The notes beneath the pieces are model-generated. The model was not told the origin of the DNA. It worked only from the letters and a program-made list of their open reading frames with translations, and did not search any database. From the NCBI RefSeq assembly GCF_020524285.1, contig NZ_JAIVKX010000011.1, forward strand, positions 184,761 through 248,760: DNA of 64,000 bases. Reading direction: 5' to 3'. This document shows, piece after piece, positions 33,823 through 43,135 of this stretch; position 1 is the first letter of the stretch; each line of letters opens with the position of its first letter. The position numbers and the translations under genes are program-made. This DNA comes from Alloyangia pacifica. Lineage in GTDB: Bacteria; Pseudomonadota; Alphaproteobacteria; Rhodobacterales; Rhodobacteraceae.

Positions 33823-35846
33823 TGCTGCACCTCCCGGTTCAGGATCATCTCGCCCATGCCGCCGATGTGGATCGTCCACCCGGCGTCGACGAAGGTTGTC
33901 GTGGTTTCTTCGGTGACGATGGCCGGCCCGGGGAGGCTGCCGTCGATGTCGGCCCGCGCGATCACCGCGAAGGGCCTGCGTTCACCATGGGTGAAGGAAT
34001 AAACCAGCAACTCGCGCGCCGCCCCCTCCCCTGCGGTGGCGCGGCTGGTGCCCATCGCCCGCTCGGGCAGGCGCACGGCGGTCGCGGCGCGCACCGAGAC
34101 CAGTTCGACGTTCTCGTTCATCGTCGCGCCGAAGGTTCGCGCGTATTCGGCGACGAACTCGTCGCGGATCACCTCAATCGGCTTGCCGAGCTTGCCCCCC
34201 TCGATCGGCACATCGATCGAGAGCCAATGCTCCTGCCCCTTGTAGCGCAGGTCGAGCCGGGCGGATTTCTCGGCGGCGTCGGCGTGGTGGTCGCTGCGCG
34301 CCTCGAGCGTGTCGAAGAGCCCGCCGAGCGTGCCGTCGATCTCGTCGATACAGCCCGGCACCAGGTCGAGGATGCGGGTCAGCGCCGCCGATTGCACCAT
34401 GTCCGCCCCCAGCAGACCCCAGGCCGAGAAGTTCCCCGCCAGTGGCGGCACGACGACCTTGTTCATCTTCAGCTCGTCGGCCAGCAAGGTGCCCATGAGC
34501 GGCCCCGCGCCGCCGAAGGGCAGCAGGGTCATCTCGCGCGGGTCGAGCCCCTGGTCGACCGAGATCTCGCGCATCGCCATGGCCATGGCCGCCGAGGAGA
34601 TCCGCATGATGCCTGCCGCCGTCTCCTCCGGGCTGGTGCCGATGCCGTCGCCCACGGACTTCAGCGCGGCTTCCGCGTTGCCGATATCCAGCGTGATCCC
34701 CGAGGCCAGATCGCCCGGCCCGAGCATCCCGAGGTAGGCCGCGGCGTCGGTCATCGCAGGTTCGGTGCCGCCCTTGCCGTAGCAGGCAGGCCCCGGAACC
34801 GCGCCCGCCGAGCGTGGGCCGACGCGCATCAGCCCGCCGGCGTCGACATAGGCGACGGAGCCGCCGCCGGAGCCGATCGACCGCACGTCGACCCAGGGGC
34901 TCTGGATCGGCATGTTGTCGATCTCGCCCTCGAAGAGGATCTGCGGCGCGCCGTCCAGAACCAGCGCAGTGTCAAAGCTCGTCCCCCCCACGTCGGCGGT
35001 GACGACCGCCGAGAGCTCCAGTGCCTTGGACAGCTCGACCGCCCCCTGCACGCCGCCCACCGGGCCGGACATGATGGTCTCGAACGGGCGCTCCTCGGCC
35101 TCGGTGAAGGTCATCGAGCCGGCGCCGGAGCGGGTGATCAGGCTGGTGCCGGTGAAGCCCAGCTCGCGCAGCTTGGCATCGAGCCGGCGCAGGTAGTTCG
35201 ACATCCGCCCGCGCACGAAGGCGTCGATGCAGGTGGTCGAGGTGCGTTCGTACTCGCGGTACTCGCCCGAAATCCGGTGCGACAGCGACACCCCGCCCGT
35301 GAAGCCGAGGTCGCGCAGGATGCGCTCGACCTCGAGCTCATGCGCCGGGTTGGCATAGGCGTTGATCAGTGACACGGCAATGGCGTCCACCCCGGCCTCG
35401 ATCAGCGCGCGGCCCGCGGCCTCGACCGAGCCGCGGTCGAGCGGCGCCCATTCCGCGCCGCTCGCCATGATCCGGCCGCCCACCTCCAGCCGATGCCGGC
35501 GCGGCACCAGCGGCACGGTCTGCTTCCAGAAGAGGTTGTACATCTCGGCCCGGTCGCCGCGACGGATCTCCAGCACGTCGCGGAAGCCCTGCGTGGTGAT
35601 CAGGCCGATCTTCGCGCCGCTGCGCTCGAGCAGGGCGTTGAGACCCACCGTCGTGCCGTGCAGGAAGAACTGCGCCGAAGCGATGATCTCGGCCGGTACG
35701 TGCTGGCGGATCGCGTTGATCACCCCCTCTTCGGGAGCCGAGGGCACGGTCGGCACCTTGCCTTCGAGCGTCTGGCCGGTGGCCTCGTCGAAATACACGA
35801 GGTCGGTGAAGGTGCCGCCGATGTCGACACCAATTCTGGTAACCAT
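33819..35846 (-). CDS. HyuA-type hydantoinase/oxoprolinase subunit (pair at 33 kb)
   Basis: This 675-residue ATP-binding subunit of a hydantoinase/oxoprolinase has GVDIGGTFTDLVYFD near residue 6, HGTTVGLNALLERSG around residue 64, GFRDVLEIRRGDRAEMYN, TADVGGTSFDTALV in the middle, and PFGGAGPLMG and GNFSAWGLLGADM in the C-terminal part. It probably forms an oligomer with the overlapping HyuB product. It follows a Dpp-type ABC transporter with a 114-bp gap and may be in the same transcript or start its own. Confidence 0.93.
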   Translation of the reverse strand: MVTRIGVDIGGTFTDLVYFDEATGQTLEGKVPTVPSAPEEGVINAIRQHVPAEIIASAQFFLHGTTVGLNALLERSGAKIGLITTQGFRDVLEIRRGDRAEMYNLFWKQTVPLVPRRHRLEVGGRIMASGAEWAPLDRGSVEAAGRALIEAGVDAIAVSLINAYANPAHELEVERILRDLGFTGGVSLSHRISGEYREYERTSTTCIDAFVRGRMSNYLRRLDAKLRELGFTGTSLITRSGAGSMTFTEAEERPFETIMSGPVGGVQGAVELSKALELSAVVTADVGGTSFDTALVLDGAPQILFEGEIDNMPIQSPWVDVRSIGSGGGSVAYVDAGGLMRVGPRSAGAVPGPACYGKGGTEPAMTDAAAYLGMLGPGDLASGITLDIGNAEAALKSVGDGIGTSPEETAAGIMRISSAAMAMAMREISVDQGLDPREMTLLPFGGAGPLMGTLLADELKMNKVVVPPLAGNFSAWGLLGADMVQSAALTRILDLVPGCIDEIDGTLGGLFDTLEARSDHHADAAEKSARLDLRYKGQEHWLSIDVPIEGGKLGKPIEVIRDEFVAEYARTFGATMNENVELVSVRAATAVRLPERAMGTSRATAGEGAARELLVYSFTHGERRPFAVIARADIDGSLPGPAIVTEETTTTFVDAGWTIHIGGMGEMILNREVQQ

Positions 35847-35960
35847 GGCAATATACTCCTTGCCCCGGCACGCGCGGTGCGGCGGGGTGCTCCGCGTCTC
35901 AGCGGGTGGTTTACGAGGCGCGGCGCGCGCGCCTCGCGAGGCGGTAAGGGGCGCGCGTTG

Positions 35961-36767
35961 TCAGGCGCCCGCCCGGATGGCCCGGCGCAGCGCGTCTTCT
36001 TCCTCGCTCGCCACCGGCACCGAGCCGATGAGTTCGCGGGTGAAGCCGGCTTTCGGCGCCGAGAAAATCTCTTCGGTGCTCCCGGTCTCGACCTTTTCGC
36101 CGTGTACGAAGACGCTGATCCGGTCGGCCAGCGCGCGCACCACGGCAAGATCGTGGGTGATGAAGATGTAGGTCAGCCCGCGCTCGCGCCGCAGCCGGTC
36201 GAGCAGGTTCAGCACCCGCGCCTGCACCAGCACGTCGAGCGCCGAGGTCGGCTCGTCGAGCACGATGAGATCGGGATCGGCCGCCAGCGCGCGGGCGATG
36301 GCGACACGCTGACGCTGCCCGCCCGAAAGCGACGCCGGCGTGCGCCGCGCCATCTCCGGGTCGAGCCCGACCTCCTCGAGCAGTTCACGCACCCGCGCAT
36401 CGCGGCCGGAGCGCGGCCCGATGTCATGCACATCCAGCGGCAGGCGCACCGAGGCGCCGATCCGCCGCCGGGCGTTGAGCGCCGAGAGCGGGTTCTGCTG
36501 CACGAGCTGGATGCGCCGCCGCAGCGACCTGTCGCGGTCCTGCCGCAGCGGCTTTCCGTCGAAGATCACCTCGCCGAAGGTCGCCGGGTAGATGCCCAGC
36601 ACGATGTTCGCCAGCGTCGACTTGCCGGAGCCGGACTCGCCGACAACGGCATGGCACTCGCCCCGGCGCACCTCGACCGAGACGTCCTGCAGGGCCTTCA
36701 CCTCGTGATCGCCGACGGTGAAATGCTTGGACAGGCGCACCGTGCGCAGAAGGATGTCCTCGCTCAT
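35961..36767 (-). CDS. ABC transporter ATPase, DppF type (second importer)
   Basis: This 268-residue ATPase has Walker A GESGSGKS (43-50), signature SLSGGQRQRVAIARAL, and Walker B LIVLDEPTSALDVLVQ. It is slightly short, but the expected C-terminal APKAGFTRELIGSVP segment is present. It is the last gene of the second Dpp-type importer and overlaps the previous ATPase gene by 4 bp. Confidence 0.93.
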   Translation of the reverse strand: MSEDILLRTVRLSKHFTVGDHEVKALQDVSVEVRRGECHAVVGESGSGKSTLANIVLGIYPATFGEVIFDGKPLRQDRDRSLRRRIQLVQQNPLSALNARRRIGASVRLPLDVHDIGPRSGRDARVRELLEEVGLDPEMARRTPASLSGGQRQRVAIARALAADPDLIVLDEPTSALDVLVQARVLNLLDRLRRERGLTYIFITHDLAVVRALADRISVFVHGEKVETGSTEEIFSAPKAGFTRELIGSVPVASEEEDALRRAIRAGA

Positions 36768-37654
36768 GTGCGCAGCTCCTCGGGTTCGCCGCAGCCCTCG
36801 TGCACGATCAGCGGATCGCGGAAGGCGGGCTCGTGTTCGGGCAGGTCCGGCAACCCGCCGCCCACCAGTTTCGGCGCGGCCGCCAGCAGCGCCCGCGTGT
36901 AGGGATGGCGCGGATTGCCGAAGAGCTGATCCACCCGGCCGTGCTCGACCAGCTTGCCGCGGTAGATGACGTAGACCCGGTCGGCAAACTCGCGCACCAC
37001 CGAGAGGTTGTGCGAGATGAACAGCACGGCGGCCTGCTTCTTGGTCACCATCTCGTCCATCAGCTTCAGCGTCTGCGCCTGCACCGTCACATCCAGCGCG
37101 GTGCCCGGCTCGTCGGCCAGCAGCAGCTCGGGCTCGTTGACCAGCGCCATGGCGATCATCACCCGCTGGTTCATGCCCCCCGACAACTGGAACGGGTAGC
37201 TGGCGAGCGCGCGGGCAGGATCGGGAATGTGGACCTCGGCGAGCGCGGCCTCGGCCGTCGCGCGGGCCTCGGCATCCGACACGTGCCGGCCGCCGGCGCG
37301 CAGCACCTGCGCGAAGATCTCGCCGATTCGGAACACCGGGTTCAGCGCCGACGTGGGATCCTGGAAGATCATCGTCACCCGGTGACCGCGCACGCGGGCC
37401 AGCGCACGCGGGTCGCGGGTCGCGTCGATCCCGGCGACCTGCACCAGACCCTCGATCAGCGTGCCACGCTCTTGCTGGAGCCTGCCCAGGGCAAGCTGCG
37501 CCGTCACCGACTTCCCGGAGCCGGACTCGCCCACCAGCGCGACCTTCTCGCCGGCGTTCACGTGGAGCGAGATGCCGTGCAGCACCTCTGTCACCTGGCG
37601 CCCCTTGCGGAAGGCGAGCTTGAGATCGCGTATGTTGAGAACCGGATCGCTCAT
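36764..37654 (-). CDS. ABC transporter ATPase, DppD type (second importer)
   Basis: This 296-residue ATPase has Walker A GESGSGKS, signature [15 protein letters not shown] and Walker [17 protein letters not shown], where the usual Thr-Thr or Thr-Ser after Pro is replaced by Gly-Thr. GGAGGT 5 bp before the ATG at 37654 fixes the start ([11 protein letters not shown]). The permease stop lies one base upstream of this ATG, so the genes are coupled. Confidence 0.93.
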   Translation of the reverse strand: MSDPVLNIRDLKLAFRKGRQVTEVLHGISLHVNAGEKVALVGESGSGKSVTAQLALGRLQQERGTLIEGLVQVAGIDATRDPRALARVRGHRVTMIFQDPTSALNPVFRIGEIFAQVLRAGGRHVSDAEARATAEAALAEVHIPDPARALASYPFQLSGGMNQRVMIAMALVNEPELLLADEPGTALDVTVQAQTLKLMDEMVTKKQAAVLFISHNLSVVREFADRVYVIYRGKLVEHGRVDQLFGNPRHPYTRALLAAAPKLVGGGLPDLPEHEPAFRDPLIVHEGCGEPEELRT

Positions 37655-37655
37655 C

Positions 37656-38504
37656 TCACACCTCCGCATCGAAGGCTTCGCGCAGCCCGTCGCCCAGCAG
37701 GTTGAACCCCAGCACGAGAAGCATGATCGCCAGCGCCGGGAAGATCGACAGCCACCAGGCGTCGGGCATATATTTCGCCCCGTCCGCGACCATCGAGCCG
37801 AGGTCGGGCGTCGGCGGCTGCACCCCGAGGCCGAGGAAGCTCAGCGACGAGACCATGAGCACGACGAAGCCCACGTCGAGGGTGATCTTGGTCAGCACCG
37901 CCGGGGCGCAGTTGGGCAGGATCTCGCGGAACATGACGTGTGAGGAGGAGGCGCCGATCACCTCGGCGGCCAGCACGTAGCCCTCGCGCGCCTCGGAGCG
38001 CACGACGTTGTAGACGAGCCGCGTGTACCAGGGCCACCACATCACCGTGACGGCGAGCATGGCGTTGGTCAGCGTGGCGGGCAGGAAGCCCATGATCGCC
38101 ATGGCCAGCACCAGCGGCGGGATCGCCAGGAAGATGTCGGTGAGACGCATGATCGCGAATTCGATCCAGCCGCCCTTGTAGCCCGCGAGCAGCCCGAGGA
38201 TGACGCCCACGGGCATGGCGATGACCAGCACCATCGCGGCCATCGAGAGCGACAGGCGGAAGCCATAGATGATCCGGGTCAGCAGATCGCGCCCGATGGT
38301 GTCGGTGCCGAACCAATGCGCCGCCGAGGGCGCCTGGTTAATCGCGGTGAAATCGCCGATCGGCCCGACATGGGTCGGATAGGGCGTGATCACGTCGGCC
38401 AGAAGCGCCAGCCCGACGCAGAAGACCACGAGCACGAGGCCGAGGATCGAGATCGGGTTCGATCGGAACTCGGCCCAGGCGATGGATTGCGGGCGGCTGC
38501 TCAT
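37656..38504 (-). CDS. ABC transporter permease, DppC type (second importer)
   Basis: This 282-residue permease has the N-terminal helix (ISILGLVLVVFCVGLALLADVI), AAHWFGTDTIGRDLLTRIIYGFR, and the cytoplasmic loop REGYVLAAEVIGASSSHVMFREILPN. It forms the channel with the gene just upstream, which it overlaps by 4 bp. Confidence 0.93.
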   Translation of the reverse strand: MSSRPQSIAWAEFRSNPISILGLVLVVFCVGLALLADVITPYPTHVGPIGDFTAINQAPSAAHWFGTDTIGRDLLTRIIYGFRLSLSMAAMVLVIAMPVGVILGLLAGYKGGWIEFAIMRLTDIFLAIPPLVLAMAIMGFLPATLTNAMLAVTVMWWPWYTRLVYNVVRSEAREGYVLAAEVIGASSSHVMFREILPNCAPAVLTKITLDVGFVVLMVSSLSFLGLGVQPPTPDLGSMVADGAKYMPDAWWLSIFPALAIMLLVLGFNLLGDGLREAFDAEV

Positions 38505-39535
38505 GATTTTGCCCTCCTCTCGGACAAGCGGATGCGCGGGTTGATGATCGAGACGATCACGTCGACCACGAGGTTGGTGATCAGGAACATCGCGGCGATG
38601 ACCATGACCGTGCCGACGATGGCGTCGAGATCCTTGCGCAGGATCACCTCGACCCCGTAGCGCGACAGCCCCGGCCAGACGAAGACGCGCTCGACGAGAA
38701 AGGCGTTTGCCAGCATCGCCGCGAAATCGAGGCCAAGAATGGTCAGCGTCGGAATGAGCGCCGGGCGGAACGCGTAACGCCGGGCGATCTTGCGCTCGCT
38801 GAAGCCATAGGCGCGGGCCATGTCGATATAGGGCCTGCGGTAGGTCTCGATCATCGACGAGCGGGTCAGCCGCGCGGTCTGGCCGATGCCCGAGAGCGCG
38901 AGCGCCGTGGCCGGCAGGATAAGGTGGTAGAGCGCGTCGAAGAAGGTGCCGAGCTGACCGGTCATCAGCGCATCGAGCGTGTAGAATCCGGTGATCCTGT
39001 CCGGCGCCACGACGCCGGTCGAGAGCCGACCTTCCAGCGGGAACACCGGCCAGATGTAGGCCAGCAGCAACTGCAGGATCACCCCCCAGACGAAGGCCGG
39101 GGTGCAGACCGCGAGCACCGACAGGAGCCGCGCGAGGTGATCGGGATAGTGCCCGCTGTAGCGCGCCGCGACCCGCCCCAGCGGCAGGCCGATGAGGATC
39201 ATCAGCGCTCCCGCCACGAAGACGAGCTCCAGCGTCGCGGGCAGATAGGCCGCGATGTCCTGGGTCACCGGGCGGCGGGTGTAGAGCGAGGTCCCGAGGT
39301 CTCCCTGCACCAGGTCACGCAGGAACCAGCCGTACTGCACGATGATCGGATCGTTCAGATGCCGCGCCTCGCGCAGCGCGTCGACCATCTCCTGCGAGGC
39401 GTTGGGGCCGAGCGCGATGCGGGCCGGATCGCCGGGCACCACGCGGGCCACGAAGAAGATCAGCATCGACACGCCGACGAGGACGAGCAGCGAAATCGCC
39501 AGACGATGGGTGAGCAGGCGCAGGATAGGTCCCAT
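38501..39535 (-). CDS. ABC transporter permease, DppB type (second importer)
   Basis: This 344-residue permease opens with RLLTHRLAISLLVLVGVSMLIFFVARVVPGDPARIALG, the standard DppB start, and has the loop MARAYGFSERKIARRYAFRPA. It is separated by 3 bp from the racemase-like gene upstream, so the transporter and the racemase are made together. Confidence 0.93.
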   Translation of the reverse strand: MGPILRLLTHRLAISLLVLVGVSMLIFFVARVVPGDPARIALGPNASQEMVDALREARHLNDPIIVQYGWFLRDLVQGDLGTSLYTRRPVTQDIAAYLPATLELVFVAGALMILIGLPLGRVAARYSGHYPDHLARLLSVLAVCTPAFVWGVILQLLLAYIWPVFPLEGRLSTGVVAPDRITGFYTLDALMTGQLGTFFDALYHLILPATALALSGIGQTARLTRSSMIETYRRPYIDMARAYGFSERKIARRYAFRPALIPTLTILGLDFAAMLANAFLVERVFVWPGLSRYGVEVILRKDLDAIVGTVMVIAAMFLITNLVVDVIVSIINPRIRLSERRAKS

Positions 39536-39538
39536 GGC

Positions 39539-40312
39539 TCAGAACTCCACGCGATTGGCGATCGCGGCGGGCGCGAAGGCGGGGTGGTCGAGATCCTGCG
39601 CGGCAGGGGCGATCGCGCCGCCGACCCGGCCGGGCCGCCAGCCGAAGGACTGCGAGACATGCGCAAGGTGCTCGGCAAGGGCGAAGGGCGCGCGTACCGC
39701 GTCGATCAGCGGCACGCCGAGGCGGTCGCCGATCGCCGCCGCGGCTTCGTATTCCAGGGTGCAGCCCAGCAGGATCGCCTCGGCCCCCTCGGTCTCGATG
39801 GCGGCGCGGGCCTCTTCCTCGACGCGGCGGGCCGTCAGACCCGGATCGCAGGCGAACTCGGTGGGCAGGAGCCCGAGCGGCCGTACCGAGGTGACCCGGT
39901 GGTCGAGCCCGTAGCCGCGGATCCGGCGCGTGATGTGAGAGGCCGCCTTGGCCGTGGCCGACAGGATCGTGCAGCGGCTCGCCAGGGCCCCGGCGAGCTC
40001 GAGGCCCGCAGTGCAGGGGGCGGTGACGATCATGTCTCCCGACACCTCGCGGGCGGCCTCGAGGGCGGTGTCGTAAAAGCAGCCGATGACGTAGGCGTCA
40101 TACCCCTCGGCCCGGGCCTGATGCGCCAGCCGCACGATCTGCGGGATCGCCATGGCTTCGAAGGAATCGTATTCCAGATGCGGCGGAACCGCGTCGGCCG
40201 CGAAGGAAACCACGGTCCCTGTCGTGCCCGCACGGGCCGCACCGGCCAGCTCTGCCGCAATGCCCGCGTCGTAGTCCGGGCTGCCGCCGGGATTGACCCA
40301 GAGGATGCGCAT
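39539..40312 (-). CDS. Hydantoin racemase-like (Asp/Glu racemase family) enzyme
   Basis: This 257-residue protein belongs to the Asp/Glu/hydantoin racemase family. The two catalytic cysteines are in place: Cys78 (IGCFYDTAL) and Cys184 (LLGCTLEYE). The start MRILWVNPGGSPDY is typical of the hydantoin-racemase branch. Sitting between a Dpp-type binding protein and permease, in a unit with HyuAB, it probably racemises a hydantoin-like or amino-acid substrate so that both enantiomers can be hydrolysed. Upstream in-frame codons lie in intergenic DNA or the binding-protein gene and are not used. Confidence 0.9.
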   Translation of the reverse strand: MRILWVNPGGSPDYDAGIAAELAGAARAGTTGTVVSFAADAVPPHLEYDSFEAMAIPQIVRLAHQARAEGYDAYVIGCFYDTALEAAREVSGDMIVTAPCTAGLELAGALASRCTILSATAKAASHITRRIRGYGLDHRVTSVRPLGLLPTEFACDPGLTARRVEEEARAAIETEGAEAILLGCTLEYEAAAAIGDRLGVPLIDAVRAPFALAEHLAHVSQSFGWRPGRVGGAIAPAAQDLDHPAFAPAAIANRVEF

Positions 40313-40379
40313 GTCTTCACTCCGTGACTGAATTTCTTGGGTGCGTGGCGGCGCAAAACGCGCCGCCACGCGGGTCAGA

Positions 40380-41981
40380 TCAGTCGTTGATCTGCATGTC
40401 CTTGAAGAGCATCGAGTAGCTCGACAGCGGGTAGCGGCTGTCGGCGTTCGACAGGTTCGGCACTTCGACGCCGTTGCGCACCGCGTAGACGCCGGTGAAC
40501 TCGTAGGCGAAGATGTCGGGCGCGAGGTCACGCAGCCTGAGGTTGAGCTCGCGGTAGATCTCGGCGCGCTTGGCCTCGTCGGTCTCGGTGCGGCCCTGGG
40601 TCAGCAGCTCGTCGACCTCGGCATCCTCGAGATGCTCGGCGGACATCCAGGTCGGCGGCACGGTCGAGCTGTACATGTTGAACAGCAGCGAATCCGGGTC
40701 CGGGGTCAGCGCGCTCACGGCGATCTCGACCGCATGCGGCGCGGTCTCGGGCTTGGTCACCTGCTCGGACACCAGCGCCCAGGGCGTGCGGATGACGTTC
40801 ACCTTGAAGCCGAGCTGGCTGAAGGTGGCCTGCATGAGCAGCGCCAGACGCTCGCGGGCCGGCACCTCGGCGATCCACGCGATGTCGAGCGGATACTCGG
40901 CCGGGTCGTACTGGCACTCGGCCAGTTCGGCCTTCGCCTTGTCCATGTCCTGCGCGAAGGCCGGGGCGTCGACGTCCGAGCCCAGCAGGCCCTGCGGCAG
41001 CGCGGCGTTCATCGGGATGCCCTGCTTGGCGTCTTCGGTCACCGTCAGAAGCTGCAGCGTGGTCTGGTAGTCGTAGGCGTACATCAGCGCCCGGCGGCAG
41101 TGCACGTCGTCGAGCGGCGCACGGGCGGTGTTGAGCTTGATGTACTCGCCGGTCGCGCCCGGCTCGAGCTCGAGATGCACGGTGCCCTCTTCGGCCATCG
41201 CCTTGTAGACTTCCGGCGGCAGCCAGAGCGAGGAGATGTCATGCTCGCCGCGGGCCATGAGCGCGCGGACCGTCGAGGCCTCGAGCGAGTAGCGGTAGGT
41301 GACCTCGTCGGGCGCCGCGGGATCCACCGCCTCGCCGCCGTAGTTCGGGTTCGGCACCATGACCGTCTCGATCTGCGGGTCGTGCTCGCTCACCTCATAG
41401 GCGCCCGAGCCGGCGGAGTTCGCCGAGAGCCAGTCCGAGGCGTAATCGCCGAACTCGCCGAAGCTGCCCTCGCCCTGGTGTTCCTGCACCAGCTTGCTGT
41501 CGACCACCCAAAGCCGCGCGGTGGCGCCGAGGAAGGGCGCAAAGGGGCCGTCGAGGGTGAACTTCACAGTCTTCTCGTCCACCGCCTCGACCGATGCGAC
41601 GCGGCCCTGGAACAGCGACGACGCGCCCTGGCCAAGCGCCATCAGGCGGTTGAAGCTGTAGACCACGTCCTCTGCGGTCACCGGGTTGCCCGAGGCGAAG
41701 GTGGCGCCGTCACGCAGGGTGAAGGTGTACTCGAGCCCATCGATCTCCCACGACGCTGCCAGCCAGGGCTGCACGCCGGCGCCGCCCTTCTGCGGGTAGA
41801 CCAGCCCCTCGTAGAGGTTCACCGCCAGAACGGTGTCGGCGTAGTCCGTGCCCTTCGCCGGATCGATCTCCCCCACGGCGCTCTCGTCCAGGCGCAGCGG
41901 ACGCTCTTGGGCGTGGGCCCCGCTGGCCAGCGCCAGCGCCGCCGTGCAGGCCAGGAGCGGACCTGTCAGGTTCTTCATCAT
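40380..41981 (-). CDS. Dpp/Opp-type periplasmic substrate-binding protein (second importer)
   Basis: This 533-residue SBP_bac_5 protein has a Sec-type signal peptide (MMKNLTGPLLACTAALALASGAHA, cleavage about residue 24). Landmarks are DPAKGTDYADTVLAVNLYEGL, FASGNPVTAEDVVYSFNRL and DVHCRRALMYAYDYQ. It delivers substrate to the DppBC-like permeases encoded downstream. It differs clearly from the binding protein at 25.2 kb, so the two importers probably have different ligands. A 67-bp gap separates it from the racemase gene. Confidence 0.92.
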   Translation of the reverse strand: MMKNLTGPLLACTAALALASGAHAQERPLRLDESAVGEIDPAKGTDYADTVLAVNLYEGLVYPQKGGAGVQPWLAASWEIDGLEYTFTLRDGATFASGNPVTAEDVVYSFNRLMALGQGASSLFQGRVASVEAVDEKTVKFTLDGPFAPFLGATARLWVVDSKLVQEHQGEGSFGEFGDYASDWLSANSAGSGAYEVSEHDPQIETVMVPNPNYGGEAVDPAAPDEVTYRYSLEASTVRALMARGEHDISSLWLPPEVYKAMAEEGTVHLELEPGATGEYIKLNTARAPLDDVHCRRALMYAYDYQTTLQLLTVTEDAKQGIPMNAALPQGLLGSDVDAPAFAQDMDKAKAELAECQYDPAEYPLDIAWIAEVPARERLALLMQATFSQLGFKVNVIRTPWALVSEQVTKPETAPHAVEIAVSALTPDPDSLLFNMYSSTVPPTWMSAEHLEDAEVDELLTQGRTETDEAKRAEIYRELNLRLRDLAPDIFAYEFTGVYAVRNGVEVPNLSNADSRYPLSSYSMLFKDMQIND

Positions 41982-42136
41982 GATGTCAGTTCCTCTGTTG
42001 GTCGTTGCTGTTCTTGTGGTTTTGGGCCCCGGCGAAGGCAGGGAGGTGGTCCGCCGGGATCCCTTGGTGTCTCCCTCCGCGCGGGCGCCGGACTGCGACG
42101 CCGAAGCTCGTATGTGGAGGGGTGGAAAGCATCGCC

Positions 42137-43135
42137 TCAGAGCCCGGTCTCGATCACGACCTTGCCGCGAGAACTGCGCGGCTGGCTGAGGTAGTCCCAG
42201 GCCTCGATGTAGCCTTCCATCGGGAAGACCCGGTCGACGCGCGGCTTCAGCGCGCCGCTGGCGAGCGCCTCGGCGACATAGGCCGTGCCGCGCGCCAGCG
42301 CCTCGGGGGTCTCCACGTAGTTGAACACCGAGTAGGGCTGGAAGGTCGCGTTGGCCTGGAACATGTCGACGAAGGGCAACTGCGGCCAGACCGTGTCGAG
42401 CGTGCCGTAGAAGAAGATGCGGGCATCGCGGGCAAGCGCCGGCGAATACTGGTGGATCAGCCCCTCGCCCACCGGGTCGAACACCAGGTTCGCGCCCTTT
42501 CCGCCCGAGACGTCCCGCACCTTCGCCGCCACGTCGTCACGCCCGGTGACGATGACATGATCGGCGCCCATCTCGCGCAGGTAGGCTTCGCTGGCGGGGT
42601 TGCGGGTGGTGCCGATCATGGTGACCCCGCGCGCCCGGCCGATCTCGAGCATCGCCGCCCCGGCCGTGCTGGTCGCCGCGGTCACCAGTGCCACGTCACC
42701 CCGGCCCAGCGGGGTGATCTCGGAGATCGGGAAGTAGGCGGTCAGGTACTGCATCCAGATCGACGCGCATTCCACCGCCGTCAAACCCGGCGGGGCCTTG
42801 GCCACGTAGCGCGCGTCGATCACCAGGCTCTCGCCGCTGGCGCCGCGGTTGTAGTAGAAATAGGGCACCGAGGAGACCCGCTCGCCGATCTCAAAGCCTT
42901 CGACGCCAGCGCCGATCGCATCGATGATCCCCGCCGCCTCGATCCCCACCTTGGCCGGGAAGCTCTTGAAGGAGAACGAGTAGTTGTCCTTCATCAGGTC
43001 CATGTCGCCCCAGTTGAGGGCAAAGGCCTCGACCCGCAGGCGCAGCTCGCCGGGGCCTGGCTCCTGTAGGGGCTCGTCCTCGAGCCGCAGGCTCTGGTAG
43101 CCGGAATAGTCGTGGATGTGCCAGGCCCTGCTCAT
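42137..43135 (-). CDS. MDR-family quinone oxidoreductase-like protein
   Basis: This 332-residue medium-chain dehydrogenase/reductase has no structural-zinc cysteines; it looks like a QOR/crotonyl-CoA-reductase-type enzyme with NWGD near residue 42, GIEAAGII around residue 64 and the NADPH loop TAATSTAGAAMLEIG. It probably reduces an enone or quinone-like intermediate with NADPH. It overlaps the M24 peptidase gene by 4 bp and follows HyuAB-GAF genes, so it is likely part of that catabolic unit. Confidence 0.9.
   Translation of the reverse strand: MSRAWHIHDYSGYQSLRLEDEPLQEPGPGELRLRVEAFALNWGDMDLMKDNYSFSFKSFPAKVGIEAAGIIDAIGAGVEGFEIGERVSSVPYFYYNRGASGESLVIDARYVAKAPPGLTAVECASIWMQYLTAYFPISEITPLGRGDVALVTAATSTAGAAMLEIGRARGVTMIGTTRNPASEAYLREMGADHVIVTGRDDVAAKVRDVSGGKGANLVFDPVGEGLIHQYSPALARDARIFFYGTLDTVWPQLPFVDMFQANATFQPYSVFNYVETPEALARGTAYVAEALASGALKPRVDRVFPMEGYIEAWDYLSQPRSSRGKVVIETGL

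Noticed and set aside
34820..34860. A GTCGACA match inside the HyuA gene as a fourth GntR site
   Set aside because: It is within coding sequence, lacks the flanking TTT/AAA arms and is expected by chance in GC-rich genes.
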